Assembly: GCF_016865485.1 (NCBI RefSeq)
Contig: NZ_AP024452.1
Span: 890,501 to 954,500 of the forward strand
Source: Luteitalea sp. TBR-22
GTDB taxonomy: Bacteria; Acidobacteriota; Vicinamibacteria; Vicinamibacterales; Vicinamibacteraceae
Reading direction: 5' to 3'
DNA length: 64,000 nt
Below are positions 26,100-35,329 of the stretch, piece by piece. The notes beneath the pieces are model-generated. The model made no database searches, was not told the origin of the DNA, and worked only from the letters and a program-made list of their open reading frames with translations. Numbering within the stretch: the stretch's first letter is position 1; each line of letters begins with the position of its first letter. Both the position numbers and the translations under genes were made by a program.

Positions 26100-28845
26100 G
26101 CCCATGAACCCGTCCCGTCTCCGTCCACGGCACGTGCTGCGTGCCCTCGTCGTCGCCGGTGCCCTGGCCTGTCCGGCCGTGGCCGTTCCCGCGTTGGCCC
26201 AGGCGCAAGCCGTGGCGCAGGGCGTTCGCGTGACGTCGCCGAAGGAACAGTTCGGCTTCGCCATCGGCGACGACTACCAGCTCGCGACATACGAGCAGTT
26301 GTCGGCCTACTGGTCGCGGCTCGACGCCGAGTCCGATCGGATGTCGCTGGTGGACATCGGCCGGACCGCCGAAGGCCGCACGCAGTGGATGGCCATCATC
26401 ACCTCCCCGGAGAACCATCGCAAGCTCGGGCGGTTGAAGGAGATCGCGCGGCGGCTGGCGCTGGCCGAGGACGTGGCCACCGATGCGGAGGCGCGCGCGC
26501 TCGCGGCCGAGGGCAAGGCCGTGGTGTGGATCGACGGCGGGCTGCACGCCAACGAGACGCTCGGCGCCCAGCAGTTGATCGAGACGGTGTACCAGCTCGT
26601 GAGCGGCGATGACGCCGAGACGCGGCGGATCCTCGACGACGTGGTGGTGCTGGCCGTGCACGCCAATCCCGACGGGCACGACCTCGTCGCCAACTGGTAC
26701 CTCCGCGAACGCGACCCGCTGAAGCGATCGCTCGACGACCTTCCGCGGCTCTACCAGAAGTACGCCGGGCACGACAACAACCGCGACTCCTACATGAGCG
26801 CGTTGGCCGAGACGGCCAACATGAATCGCGTCCTGTACCGCGAGTGGTTCCCGCAGATCGTCTACAACCACCACCAGACCGGACCGATCGGCACGGTGAT
26901 GTTCGCCCCGCCGTTCCGCGATCCCTTCAACTACGTGTACGACCCGCTGGTGCCGACCAGCCTCGACCTCGTCGGTGCGGCGATGCACACGCGCTTTGCC
27001 GCCGAAGGCAAGCCCGGCGTGACGATGCGGCGCGGGTCCAACTACTCGACCTGGTGGAACGGCGGCCTGCGCACCACCGTGTACTTCCACAACATGATCG
27101 GGCTGCTCACCGAGACGATCGGCAACCCGACGCCCATCGAGATCCCGTTCCGGCCGGAGAAGACCCTGCCGGGCGGCGACCTGCCGTTCCCGATCGACCC
27201 GCAGCCCTGGCACATGCGCCAGAGCGTCGAGTACTCGCTCACGGCCAACCGCGCCGTGCTCGACCTCGCCTCGCGCTACCGCGAGCAGTTCCTGTTCAAC
27301 ATCTGGCGCATGGGCCGCAACGCCATCGAGCGCGGGCAGCGCGACACCTGGACGATGTATCCGCGACGCGTGCAGAAGGTGCAGCAGGCCGCAGGCGGGG
27401 CGCTTGCCGGGCGACGGACGGGCGGCGCGCCACGGGCGTTGTTCGACTCGGTGCTGCGCGACCCGGCGCTGCGTGACCCGCGCGGCTACGTGCTGCCTGC
27501 CGACCAGCCCGACTTCCCGACGGCGATCGCCTTCGCCAACGCCCTCATCCGTGCCGGCGTGACCGTGCATCGCGCTGCCGCGCCCTTCACGGTGGGCGGC
27601 ACGACGTACCCGGCCGGCTCACTCGTGGTGAAGACCGCGCAGGCCTTCCGGCCTCACGTGCTCGACATGTTCGAGCCACAGGATCATCCGGACGACTTCC
27701 AGTACCCGGGCGGACCGCCGATCCCGCCATACGACAGCGCGGGCTGGACGCTCGCGTTCCAGATGGGGGTCCGCGCCGATCGGATCCTCGACGGGTTCGA
27801 CGGGCCGTTCGAGAAGGTCGCCGACCAGTTGCCGATCCCGGCCGGGCAGGTCACCGGCGCGGCGACGTCGGCAGCCTACGTGTTCCCCCACGCGAGCAAC
27901 CAGGCGTTCCGGGCGATCAACAGGCTGCTCGAGCAGGGCGAGGCGATCGACTGGCTGCCCGACGGGCGCTTCCGCGTCGCCGCCACGCCGCTCACCCGGG
28001 CGCGCCTCGAGGAGGTGGCGCGTGCGACGGGCGTTTCCTTCGAGGGCACCTCGCGCGAAGCGATCGCGGGCAGTCGCCCGGTGACGCCGGTCCGCCTGGC
28101 GCTCTGGGACCGCTACGGCGGCTCGATGCCGTCAGGGTGGCTGCGCCTCGTGCTCGAGCAGTTCGAGTTCCCTTACGAGGTGGTGTACACGCCGCAGATC
28201 GATGCCGGCCTGCTGGCGGGGCGTTACGACGTGCTCGTGCTCCCCGACGGGGCGATCCCCGAGGGGAACGGGGGCGTGCCGCGGATGCCCCGGCCGGAGT
28301 CGGTGCCCGAGGAGTACCGAGCGCGCATCGGCGCGTATTCCGGCGCGTCGACGTTGCCGCGGCTGAGGGCGTTTCTCGAAGGTGGTGGTGCGGTGCTGGC
28401 GATCGGCGGGTCGACCTCGCTGGCCGCCCACCTCGGTGTCCCGGTCGGCAACAAGCTGGTGGACGCCAGGGGCGCGCCGTTGCCCGAGGAGGCCTACTAC
28501 GTCCCCGGGTCCATCCTGCGCGTGAAGGTGGACGCCACGCACCCCATCGCGCACGGGCTGTCGAGTGAGGTCGACGTCTACTTCGACAACAGTCCGGTGT
28601 TCACCCTGCCACCCGACGCGTCGGCCGCAGGCCTCAGGCCCATCGCCTGGTTCGACTCGGCCACGCCGTTGCGCAGTGGCTGGGCGTGGGGCCAGGACCG
28701 GCTCCAGGGCGGCGTCGCGGTCGCCGAGGCGCGGGTGGGGAAGGGCTCGCTCGTGCTGTTCGGGCCGGAGATCACGTTCCGCGCGCAGCCGCACGGGACG
28801 TTCAAGTTCCTGTTCAACGGCATCATCCGCGGCGCCAGCCGCTGA
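26098..28845 (+). CDS. Secreted M14-family zinc carboxypeptidase, ~900 aa type (copy 2)
   Basis: 915 residues from ATG 26098, or 913 from ATG 26104. A signal peptide ends about PALAQAQA. M14 features: SLVDIGRTAEGRTQWMAII, zinc ligands H150/E153 in GGLHANETLG, VLAVHANPDGHDLVANWY, NNRD, and YNHHQTGP for the third ligand. The C-terminal half includes LALWDRYGGSMPSGWLRLVLEQ and DVLVLPDGAIPEG, a glutamine-amidotransferase-like Rossmann part shared with the other two M14 proteins here. It likely degrades peptides outside the cytoplasm. Start spacing is odd: it overlaps the divergent lipoprotein start. Confidence 0.87.
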   Translation: MPMNPSRLRPRHVLRALVVAGALACPAVAVPALAQAQAVAQGVRVTSPKEQFGFAIGDDYQLATYEQLSAYWSRLDAESDRMSLVDIGRTAEGRTQWMAIITSPENHRKLGRLKEIARRLALAEDVATDAEARALAAEGKAVVWIDGGLHANETLGAQQLIETVYQLVSGDDAETRRILDDVVVLAVHANPDGHDLVANWYLRERDPLKRSLDDLPRLYQKYAGHDNNRDSYMSALAETANMNRVLYREWFPQIVYNHHQTGPIGTVMFAPPFRDPFNYVYDPLVPTSLDLVGAAMHTRFAAEGKPGVTMRRGSNYSTWWNGGLRTTVYFHNMIGLLTETIGNPTPIEIPFRPEKTLPGGDLPFPIDPQPWHMRQSVEYSLTANRAVLDLASRYREQFLFNIWRMGRNAIERGQRDTWTMYPRRVQKVQQAAGGALAGRRTGGAPRALFDSVLRDPALRDPRGYVLPADQPDFPTAIAFANALIRAGVTVHRAAAPFTVGGTTYPAGSLVVKTAQAFRPHVLDMFEPQDHPDDFQYPGGPPIPPYDSAGWTLAFQMGVRADRILDGFDGPFEKVADQLPIPAGQVTGAATSAAYVFPHASNQAFRAINRLLEQGEAIDWLPDGRFRVAATPLTRARLEEVARATGVSFEGTSREAIAGSRPVTPVRLALWDRYGGSMPSGWLRLVLEQFEFPYEVVYTPQIDAGLLAGRYDVLVLPDGAIPEGNGGVPRMPRPESVPEEYRARIGAYSGASTLPRLRAFLEGGGAVLAIGGSTSLAAHLGVPVGNKLVDARGAPLPEEAYYVPGSILRVKVDATHPIAHGLSSEVDVYFDNSPVFTLPPDASAAGLRPIAWFDSATPLRSGWAWGQDRLQGGVAVAEARVGKGSLVLFGPEITFRAQPHGTFKFLFNGIIRGASR

Positions 28846-28886
28846 CCGCCGGAACCGGGGGCGCCTGGGCCGCGTACCGTCCGGTC

Positions 28887-29747
28887 ATGCGGCTCCTCCT
28901 GTCGATCACTGCCGGCGCCGTGGCGCTGGCAACGGTCACGCTCCCGGCGCAGTCCCCCGAGGCGTGGACCTCGCTCGTCGAGGCCGAGCGCGCCTTCGCG
29001 GCCCATTCGGTGCGGACGACGATGCGCGAGGCCTTCCTTGCGCACCTGTCGGAACGCGCGGTCCTGTTCAGCCCGGGGCCGGTCAACGGGCACGCCTTGT
29101 ACGCCAACGCCCCGGCACGGCCAGGGCAGTTGAGCTGGGCACCCGAGGTCGTCGACATCGCCGCGTCGGGCGACTTCGGCTACTCGACCGGGCCGCATCA
29201 GTTCCGGCGCGCCGCCGATGGCCCCGTGATGCGCCAGGGCTACTTCTGCAGCGTGTGGGGACGCGACGGACAGCAGGCCTGGAAGGTGCTGGTCGACCTG
29301 GGCATCTCGCAGCCGCAGCCGCTGTCGCTCGACGTCACCCCGCGGCGACCCGCGGCAGCTCCCGCCGTGTCGGCGGGCAGCGCGGCGCAGGCACGCGCCT
29401 CGCTCGAGGCAGCGGAGAAGCGACTGACGGCGGCGCTGGCCGTCGACCAGGTGCAGGCCTATCGCGCCGCGCTGGCCCCGCACGCGCGCGTCTATCGCGA
29501 CGGCAACCCGCCGGCCGAAGGCGTGGAGGCGGCCGTGGCCCTGCTGTCCCGACGAGGCGCCGTCACGAGTGCGGCGCCCGAGGCCTTCGAGATCGCCTCG
29601 TCCGGGGACCTGGCCTATGCGCACGGGCGGCTGGCGCTTGCCGGCGCCCGCGCCGACGCGCCGCCCGTCCACTACGTGCGAGTGTGGCGGCACCAGGCGG
29701 AGGGCTGGCGGGTGGTCCTCGACGTGGACACCTGGACCGCCCCGTAG
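28887..29747 (+). CDS. Secreted protein with two SnoaL/DUF4440-like domains
   Basis: 286 residues with a signal peptide (LLLSITAGAVALATVTLPAQ). Two NTF2-fold units are seen: residues about 25-150 (SLVEAERAFAAHSVRTTMREAFLAHL to KVLVDLG) and about 170-286 (ASLEAAEKRLTAALAVDQ to WRVVLDVDTWTAP). Both end in the family's W+VVLD strand. NTF2-like proteins bind small ligands or act as isomerases; the role here is unknown. Start ATG at 28887, 41 bp after the M14 peptidase stop, so co-transcription is possible. Confidence 0.75.
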   Translation: MRLLLSITAGAVALATVTLPAQSPEAWTSLVEAERAFAAHSVRTTMREAFLAHLSERAVLFSPGPVNGHALYANAPARPGQLSWAPEVVDIAASGDFGYSTGPHQFRRAADGPVMRQGYFCSVWGRDGQQAWKVLVDLGISQPQPLSLDVTPRRPAAAPAVSAGSAAQARASLEAAEKRLTAALAVDQVQAYRAALAPHARVYRDGNPPAEGVEAAVALLSRRGAVTSAAPEAFEIASSGDLAYAHGRLALAGARADAPPVHYVRVWRHQAEGWRVVLDVDTWTAP

Positions 29748-29758
29748 TTCGAGACTGC

Positions 29759-31615
29759 CTACATCTTGTGGAGGGGCGGGCGCGGGAGCGCGGGCATCGG
29801 CTCGGCCGGGCGTCGCTCGCCCTGTTCGCGCCAGCGGTGCTTGTCCTGGTACATCCGCGCATCGGCGGCGGCCAGCAGCGCCTCCGACGAGTCGCCGTCA
29901 CGCGGGAACACCGCGGCGCCGATGCTCACGCTCATCGTGAACGAGCGCCCATCCGGCAGCCGCATCTGGTGCCGGGTGATCTGCTGCTGCAGGTGGCGCA
30001 GCCGATCCTCGGCCTCCTCGCGGCCGCACTCGGGCATCATGATCACGAACTCGTCGCCGCCATAGCGCGCGCACACGTCGTAGGGCCGCACCGACTGCCG
30101 GAGCACCGAGGCGAGTTCGCGCAGCGCCAGGTCGCCGACGGGGTGGCCTTCGGAGTCGTTGACGACCTTGAAGTCGTCGACGTCGATCAGCAGCAGCGCG
30201 AGCCGCGAGGCCTGCCGCGCGGCTCGGGCGAGCTCCTGCGTCAGGTGCATCCACAGGAAGCGCGTGTTGGGCAGGCCCGTGAGCGGGTCGGTGAGCGCCT
30301 CTTCCTGCGCGCGCGCCAACTGCAGGGCGTGGCTCACGACCGGACCGGCCTGTCGGGCCACCATCTCGAGCAGGCGGCACTCGTCCTGCGTGTAGCAGCC
30401 GGGCGTCACGTGATAGATCGCCAGCGCGCCCACCAGCTCGTTCTGCTCGCCGTACAGGGGACACACGATGGACGACCGCAAGCGCGTGGCGGCGGCGGCG
30501 CGGGCGTCCATGCAGGCCTGCGGGTCGCCGTTGGCCACCGCCCGCTGTTCCCGGAGCGACTGGCCGAACATGCCGGCGTCGGTGGCCACCTGCACGGTCG
30601 CCAGCATCTCGGCCTCGATGCCCTCGGTGAATGCCGCCTTGAACAGCCGCGCCTCGGGGTCGTGCAGGTAGAGCGCCGCGCTCGAATACGGAATCACGCG
30701 CCGGAGCTTCTGGGCGAGCAACTGCGCCGTGCCCTCCACGCCGAGCCCGGCGCTGATTGCCTGGGAGATCTCGAACAGCGCGACGTCCTCGCGCCGTGCC
30801 GAGACGATCGATCCCAGCGACGCGTCGGTCGTGACCACGGCGGGACCAGCACCTGCGTCGATGGTCGGCAGCAGCGTGATGAACCGCTCGACGATGGCCG
30901 GGTCGAGCGACTTGCCTTCCTCTTCGCGCAGCACGGCGACGGCGGCTTCCCGGGTGAGGCGATCGCGGTACGGCCGCTCGCTCACCAGGGCGTCGTAGCA
31001 GTCGACCACGGCGAGCACGCGTGCCCCGACGGGAATGGCTTCCTTGGCCAGGCCTTCGGGGTACCCCTTGCCGTCCCAGCGCTCGTGGTGGGACCGCACG
31101 AACCCGGCGACGTTTGGCGGCAGGGGCACGCCGCTGATCAGGTCGGCGCTGACCTGCGGGTGGATGCGGATCTTGTGGAACTCCTCGACCGACAGCGGCC
31201 CCGGCTTGGCCAGGATGTGATCCGGGACGGCGAGCTGCCCGATGTCGAGCAGCAGGGCCGCCGTGCGGACGGCCTCGATGTCGGAAGCCGGCAGGCCGAC
31301 GGCCTGGGCGAGCTGGGTGGCCCAGGTCCGGCGGCGGGTCAACCGGGTGCCCGACGGGTCGTGCTTGGCGTCGATGGCGCCCGCGAGGGCCTCGACCAGC
31401 GACGCATGGACGTACCCCACCGCTGGCGCTCGCCCGGCATTCCGGTCGACGCGCAGGCCGAGGACCGCCACCACCGCGATGCCTATCCCTGCGCCGACCA
31501 CCAGCGCACCGGCGACAGCCTGTCCGGCGGCGAGCAGCAGCGTGCCGACGACGGCACAGGTCGCGGCCAGGGCCAGCAACCGGGAAGGAGGCGAGGTCAC
31601 GGACACTACCGCCAC
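29759..31615 (-). CDS. Membrane diguanylate cyclase with degenerate HD-GYP and GAF domains
   Basis: About 618 residues. Two N-terminal membrane segments (LLALAATCAVVGTLLLAAGQ; ALVVGAGIGIAVVAVLGL). An HD-GYP-like domain (about 80-240) keeps HHERWDGKGYPEGL but reads LLDIGQLAVPD where HD-GYP enzymes have LHDIGK, so the HD pair is lost. A GAF domain follows (about 265-420), then a GGDEF domain (about 435-590) with an intact YGGDEF and, five residues upstream, RPYD, the RxxD inhibitory site. It probably makes cyclic di-GMP under GAF control; the HD-GYP part is likely a sensor rather than a phosphodiesterase. I chose GTG 31615 because of GGGGGA upstream and direct entry into the membrane segment. 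Confidence 0.85.
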   Translation of the reverse strand: MAVVSVTSPPSRLLALAATCAVVGTLLLAAGQAVAGALVVGAGIGIAVVAVLGLRVDRNAGRAPAVGYVHASLVEALAGAIDAKHDPSGTRLTRRRTWATQLAQAVGLPASDIEAVRTAALLLDIGQLAVPDHILAKPGPLSVEEFHKIRIHPQVSADLISGVPLPPNVAGFVRSHHERWDGKGYPEGLAKEAIPVGARVLAVVDCYDALVSERPYRDRLTREAAVAVLREEEGKSLDPAIVERFITLLPTIDAGAGPAVVTTDASLGSIVSARREDVALFEISQAISAGLGVEGTAQLLAQKLRRVIPYSSAALYLHDPEARLFKAAFTEGIEAEMLATVQVATDAGMFGQSLREQRAVANGDPQACMDARAAAATRLRSSIVCPLYGEQNELVGALAIYHVTPGCYTQDECRLLEMVARQAGPVVSHALQLARAQEEALTDPLTGLPNTRFLWMHLTQELARAARQASRLALLLIDVDDFKVVNDSEGHPVGDLALRELASVLRQSVRPYDVCARYGGDEFVIMMPECGREEAEDRLRHLQQQITRHQMRLPDGRSFTMSVSIGAAVFPRDGDSSEALLAAADARMYQDKHRWREQGERRPAEPMPALPRPPLHKM

Positions 31616-31690
31616 AGTATCCCCCGGCGCGCGACTTCGCGGCAACGGCCTGCCTTGACGCGTGCTCCGGCGGGATGTCAGTCTGAGGGG

Positions 31691-32059
31691 ATGGGAGTGG
31701 CGTTGGCGACCCGCCTGCGGGCGCTGTGGCTCGTGTGCCTGCTGGTGTTCGCCCCAGCGGGACCTGCGGGCCTGATCCTTTCCGGTCATCCGACCGGTGA
31801 GGACACGCACCTCTCCGCCGTGGCGCACGATGCCACCGACCACGGCATCTCCGCGGGGGCCCTCGCCGAGGCTGCCCCCGATCGACACTGCCTCTATTGC
31901 CAGACGGCGTCGTCGCACCGGTTCGGCCGGGTCGACGCCGCCACGCACCCGCAGGCGCCTTCCAGCACGCCCATCGTGTGGGTGGAGTTGCAGGAGGGGG
32001 CGCCCCGCTCCGACTCCCGCGCCGCGCTTCCCGCGCGCGCCCCGCCCGCCCGCGCCTGA
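31691..32059 (+). CDS. Small exported metal-related protein (DUF2946-like)
   Basis: 122 residues. The signal/anchor segment (LRALWLVCLLVFAPAGPAGL) precedes a His-rich stretch (HPTGEDTHLSAVAHDATDH) and a HCLYCQTASSHRFG motif, which resembles the Cys/His signature of DUF2946 proteins found beside copper or zinc TonB receptor genes. The tail is Pro/Ala-rich. The assignment rests on this motif and on the TonB receptor 150 bp downstream, so it is tentative. Start ATG at 31691 follows CTGAGGGG. Confidence 0.6.
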   Translation: MGVALATRLRALWLVCLLVFAPAGPAGLILSGHPTGEDTHLSAVAHDATDHGISAGALAEAAPDRHCLYCQTASSHRFGRVDAATHPQAPSSTPIVWVELQEGAPRSDSRAALPARAPPARA

Positions 32060-32213
32060 TCGGCCGTCCGGCCGACCGGTTTCCGTCCCCCATTTGTCGA
32101 CAGTGAACGAGGCGCGGGTCCGCAGCGGGACCGCGCCGACGGCATGCGCATGCACTGCCGTCATGACGCGCGCCCATCGCCGCGTCGCCACGCTGCGTGT
32201 GGAGCCTGGTTCA
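32060..32213 (+). promoter_or_regulatory. Leader between the DUF2946-like gene and the TonB receptor
   Basis: 154 bp without a coding region. Self-complementary words are present (GGCCGTCCGGCC near the left end; GCATGCGCATGC around 32140-32152), the second being a possible dyad for a metal regulator. No clear -35/-10 pair is visible. A regulatory role is inferred from position only. Confidence 0.3.
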
Positions 32214-34475
32214 ATGGTGCGTATCGGTATGTTCCCTTCGGCGGACCTCCGCCGTGTCCTCCGGCGGTGTGCGGCCGCTTGCGTCCTGGTGGCGCTGGCC
32301 GCCGTCCCGTCTCTCGCCCAGCCCGCTGGGGAAGCCCAGGTCCGCGGCCGCGTCGTCGCCGGCGAGACCAAGACCGCCCTTCCGGGCGTGACCATCACCG
32401 TCGAGGAACGCGGCACGATGGCCGTGACCGACGACGCCGGTGCCTTCGCCATCGCGATCCCGGCGACGGGCGTCGTGCACGTGCGGGCCAGCGCGCCGGG
32501 CTTCCTTCCGAGCCGTCGGGAGGTGTCGGCCAGCGCCGCCACCGGCCCGATCGAGATCGTCCTGCAGGACGACCTGCACTACGCCGAGGCGGTCACCGTC
32601 GGCCCGGCGCCGCGTGATCCGTTCGAGTCGTACCAGCCGACCTCGGTCCTGTCGGGCCAGGAACTCGACCTGAAGACCGAGGCCTCGCTCGGCGGCCTGC
32701 TGCGCAACGAGCCGGGCGTGGCGGAGCGGTCGCTCGGCCCCGGGCCGTCGCGCCCGATCATCCGCGGGCAGGATGGCGACCGCGTGCTGATCATGCAGAA
32801 CAGCCAGCGGACGGGCGACCTCTCGAGCCAGTCCGGTGACCACGGCGTGACGATCAACCCGGCGGCGGCGACGCAGGTCGAGGTCGTGCGCGGCCCTGCC
32901 ACGCTCCTGTACGGGGCCAACGCCATCGGCGGCCTGGTCAACGTCATCGACAACCAGATTCCGAAGCAGCCGGTGACCCGGCCGATGGGCAACACGCAGG
33001 TCGACCTGGCCACCAACGCCGGGCAGGCGAGCGTGGCCGGAGACCTGACCCTGGGCAACGGACGGTGGGCGCTCAACCTCGGGGCCTCGACCCGTCGGTC
33101 CGGCGAGTACGACACGCCTGAGGGGCCGGTGGACAATTCGCAGTCGCGGGGTTCGTTCGGCAGCGTGGGCGTCGCCAGGACAACGGCCGACAGCTACCTC
33201 GGCGCAGGCGTGCAACTCGACGACACGCGGTATGGCGTGCCCGTCGTGCACGGGGGCGAGATCGAACTGACCCCGCGTCGGCAGGTGTACAACACGCGCG
33301 GCGAGTTCCGGAACCTGCAGGGCCCCTTCAGCTCGGTGCGCGGGTCGGTGGCCTACCACCGCTATCGGCACGACGAGATCGAGGGTGACGCCATCGGCAC
33401 GGCCTTCCACAACGACCTGCTCGATCTGGACCTGCGGGCGACGCACGCGCCGATCGGGCGGATGACGGGGACGGTCGGCGTGTCGGGATACGCGCGCGCC
33501 TTCGAGGCCATCGGCGAGGAGGCGCTCTCGCCGCGCGTCGAACAGACGGTGTTCTCGGCCTTCTCGTACCAGGAAGTCGCGTGGTCGCACCTGACGCTGC
33601 AGTTCGGCGGCCGCTACGACCACACCGGCTACTCTCCCGAGGGCGGCCTGCGCCCCCGGACGTTCGACAACGTCTCGTTCTCGGTCGGCTCGCTCTTCCG
33701 GCCCTCGGAGCAATCGACGCTCGCGGTGAGCTTCGCGCGAGCGGCCCGCAACCCGGCGCTCGAGGAGCTGTACTTCTTCGGCGAGCATGCCGGCAACATC
33801 GCCTTCGAGATCGGCAACCAGGACCTCGAGTCCGAGGTCGCCTACGGCCTCGACGTGTCCTATCGCGTGCGCTTGCCGAGGGTGTCGGCCGAGGTGACGT
33901 ACTTCAACAACACCATCGACAACTACATCTTCCGCAACGAGATCTCCGAGGAGGAATTCGAGGAGCGCTTCCCGGAGGCCGGGCACGGCGAGGACCACGA
34001 GCACGAGGGCGAGGTCGAGGAGTACCCGTACGTGGAGTTCATCGGCCGCGACGCGCGCCTGCAGGGCATCGAGGCGCACGCCGACATCGACGTCGCGGCA
34101 GGCTTCCACCTCGAGGCCGGCATCGACACGGTCCACGGCTCGCAGCGCGACAGCGGTGACCCGCTGCCGCGCATCCCTCCGGTGCGCTTCACCGGGGGCG
34201 TGCGCTACCACCGGAACGCGCTGCAGGCCGGTGCCCAGGTGGTGAGCGCGGCCAGCCAGGAGCGCGTCTACGGCGTGGAGACGCCGACCGACGGCTACAC
34301 GACGCTGCGCCTGTTCGGCGCGTACTCGCTGCAGGCCGGCCGCGTGGTGCACACGATCTCCGGCCGCTTCGACAACGTCACCAACGAGCTGTACCGCAAT
34401 CACCTCAGCCTGGTGAAGGACATCGTGCCGGAGATGGGCCGCAACGCGCGCATCACCTGGAGCATCAAGTTCTAG
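32214..34475 (+). CDS. TonB-dependent outer-membrane receptor, probably for a metal
   Basis: 753 residues from ATG 32214 (alternative ATG 32229). A signal peptide ends about PSLAQP. An N-terminal carboxypeptidase regulatory-like Ig fold follows (VRGRVVAGETKTALPGVTITV to PIEIVLQD). The plug comes next (SVLSGQELDLKTEASLGGLL, RPIIRGQDGDRVLI, VEVVRGPATLLYGANAIGGLVNV), then a 22-strand barrel ending ITWSIKF with the terminal Phe needed for assembly. A His/Glu-rich loop (AGHGEDHEHEGEVEE, around residues 588-602) suggests a divalent metal such as zinc or copper, as in ZnuD-type receptors. The DUF2946-like gene upstream agrees with this. No TonB/ExbB genes are nearby. Confidence 0.87.
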   Translation: MVRIGMFPSADLRRVLRRCAAACVLVALAAVPSLAQPAGEAQVRGRVVAGETKTALPGVTITVEERGTMAVTDDAGAFAIAIPATGVVHVRASAPGFLPSRREVSASAATGPIEIVLQDDLHYAEAVTVGPAPRDPFESYQPTSVLSGQELDLKTEASLGGLLRNEPGVAERSLGPGPSRPIIRGQDGDRVLIMQNSQRTGDLSSQSGDHGVTINPAAATQVEVVRGPATLLYGANAIGGLVNVIDNQIPKQPVTRPMGNTQVDLATNAGQASVAGDLTLGNGRWALNLGASTRRSGEYDTPEGPVDNSQSRGSFGSVGVARTTADSYLGAGVQLDDTRYGVPVVHGGEIELTPRRQVYNTRGEFRNLQGPFSSVRGSVAYHRYRHDEIEGDAIGTAFHNDLLDLDLRATHAPIGRMTGTVGVSGYARAFEAIGEEALSPRVEQTVFSAFSYQEVAWSHLTLQFGGRYDHTGYSPEGGLRPRTFDNVSFSVGSLFRPSEQSTLAVSFARAARNPALEELYFFGEHAGNIAFEIGNQDLESEVAYGLDVSYRVRLPRVSAEVTYFNNTIDNYIFRNEISEEEFEERFPEAGHGEDHEHEGEVEEYPYVEFIGRDARLQGIEAHADIDVAAGFHLEAGIDTVHGSQRDSGDPLPRIPPVRFTGGVRYHRNALQAGAQVVSAASQERVYGVETPTDGYTTLRLFGAYSLQAGRVVHTISGRFDNVTNELYRNHLSLVKDIVPEMGRNARITWSIKF

Positions 34476-34516
34476 GCGCCCCTCCGGCTGCTGACGCGGC
34501 CTCGGGCGCCAACGTT

Positions 34517-34549
34517 CTCACGCGAGCGTCATCGCGACGCTCGCGTGAG
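34517..34549. terminator. Two-way terminator hairpin
   Basis: A perfect 14-bp stem (CTCACGCGAGCGTC at 34517-34530, complement at 34536-34549) with a 5-nt loop ATCGC lies between the convergent TonB receptor and adenosyltransferase genes. There is no long T-tract, as usual at this GC content. Confidence 0.65.
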
Positions 34550-34583
34550 CGCTGACGCGTGTCGGGGCGGTCCCGGCGAGTCC

Positions 34584-35147
34584 TTACAGCGTGCTGTTCC
34601 AGAGCGGTTCCGGCACGCCGCGCTGGTGGTTCTCGTAGCGCGCCATGACGAACAACGCGTCCGAGAGCCTGTTCAGGTAAGGAATCACGAACGCGCCGAC
34701 CTGCTCGGCGTGCGCCAGCGCGATCGCCTCCCGTTCGGCGCGGCGGCACACCGTACGGGCGACGTGGAGGTGCGCGGCGCCTGGCGCGCCGCCGGGCAGG
34801 ATGAAGTTCTCGATCGGCCCGACCACCTCGTTCAGCTCGTCCATCAGGCGCTCGAGGGCCTCGACGTGCCGGGCCTCGATCTGCGGGATCCGGTAGGTGG
34901 CCTTGTCTTCCTCCAGGAAACACAGGTCGGACCCGAGGTGGAACAGCTCGTTCTGCACCACCGGCAGCGTCTCGGCCAGCCGCGGCACCAGGCCGTGCGC
35001 CAACGCAACGCCGATCGCGGAGTTCAGCTCGTCGACCGTCCCGTAGGTCGCGACGCGCAGCGCGTCCTTCGGGACGCGTTGCCCACCCCCGAGCCCGGTC
35101 GTCCCATCGTCTCCCTTGCGTGTGTAGATGCGGGTCAGGCGAGGCAT
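34584..35147 (-). CDS. ATP:cob(I)alamin adenosyltransferase (PduO type)
   Basis: 187 residues, the usual length for PduO/MMAB-type adenosyltransferases. N-terminal [20 protein letters not shown] (ATP-binding), [21 protein letters not shown], and the C-terminal signature [26 protein letters not shown] with [13 protein letters not shown]. It makes adenosylcobalamin in the cytoplasm, which suggests B12-dependent enzymes elsewhere in the genome. Start ATG 35147 was chosen because the domain begins there. The upstream open frame runs through the gggcacc repeat and would only add ARCPVPG-type repeats. Confidence 0.92.
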   Translation of the reverse strand: MPRLTRIYTRKGDDGTTGLGGGQRVPKDALRVATYGTVDELNSAIGVALAHGLVPRLAETLPVVQNELFHLGSDLCFLEEDKATYRIPQIEARHVEALERLMDELNEVVGPIENFILPGGAPGAAHLHVARTVCRRAEREAIALAHAEQVGAFVIPYLNRLSDALFVMARYENHQRGVPEPLWNSTL

Positions 35148-35161
35148 CTCACCATCATAAG

Positions 35162-35242
35162 CGGGCACCGGGCACCGGGCACCGGGCACCGGGCACCGGG
35201 CACCGGGCAGCGGGCACCGGGCACCCGGGCACCGGGCATCGG
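35162..35242. repeat. Heptamer tandem repeat (gggcacc)
   Basis: About eleven copies of GGGCACC, mostly perfect, with single-base variants (GGGCAGC, GGGCATC) and one 1-bp insertion near 35225. The array lies in the divergent gap just upstream of the adenosyltransferase start (15 bp) and about 90 bp before gluQ, so changes in copy number could affect expression. Confidence 0.92.
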
Positions 35243-35329
35243 GTTCGCAGGGCAGGGGAGGCGGCCGCTCCACGGGTGGCCTGTCGCACGACGCCTGTAG
35301 CTCCGCCGGTTTGAGGCATCCTTGAGCCC

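Noticed and set aside
35147-35273. N-terminal extension of the cobalamin adenosyltransferase (ARCPVPG repeats)
   Set aside because: It is only the gggcacc array read in frame; family members start at [12 protein letters not shown]-like sequence.
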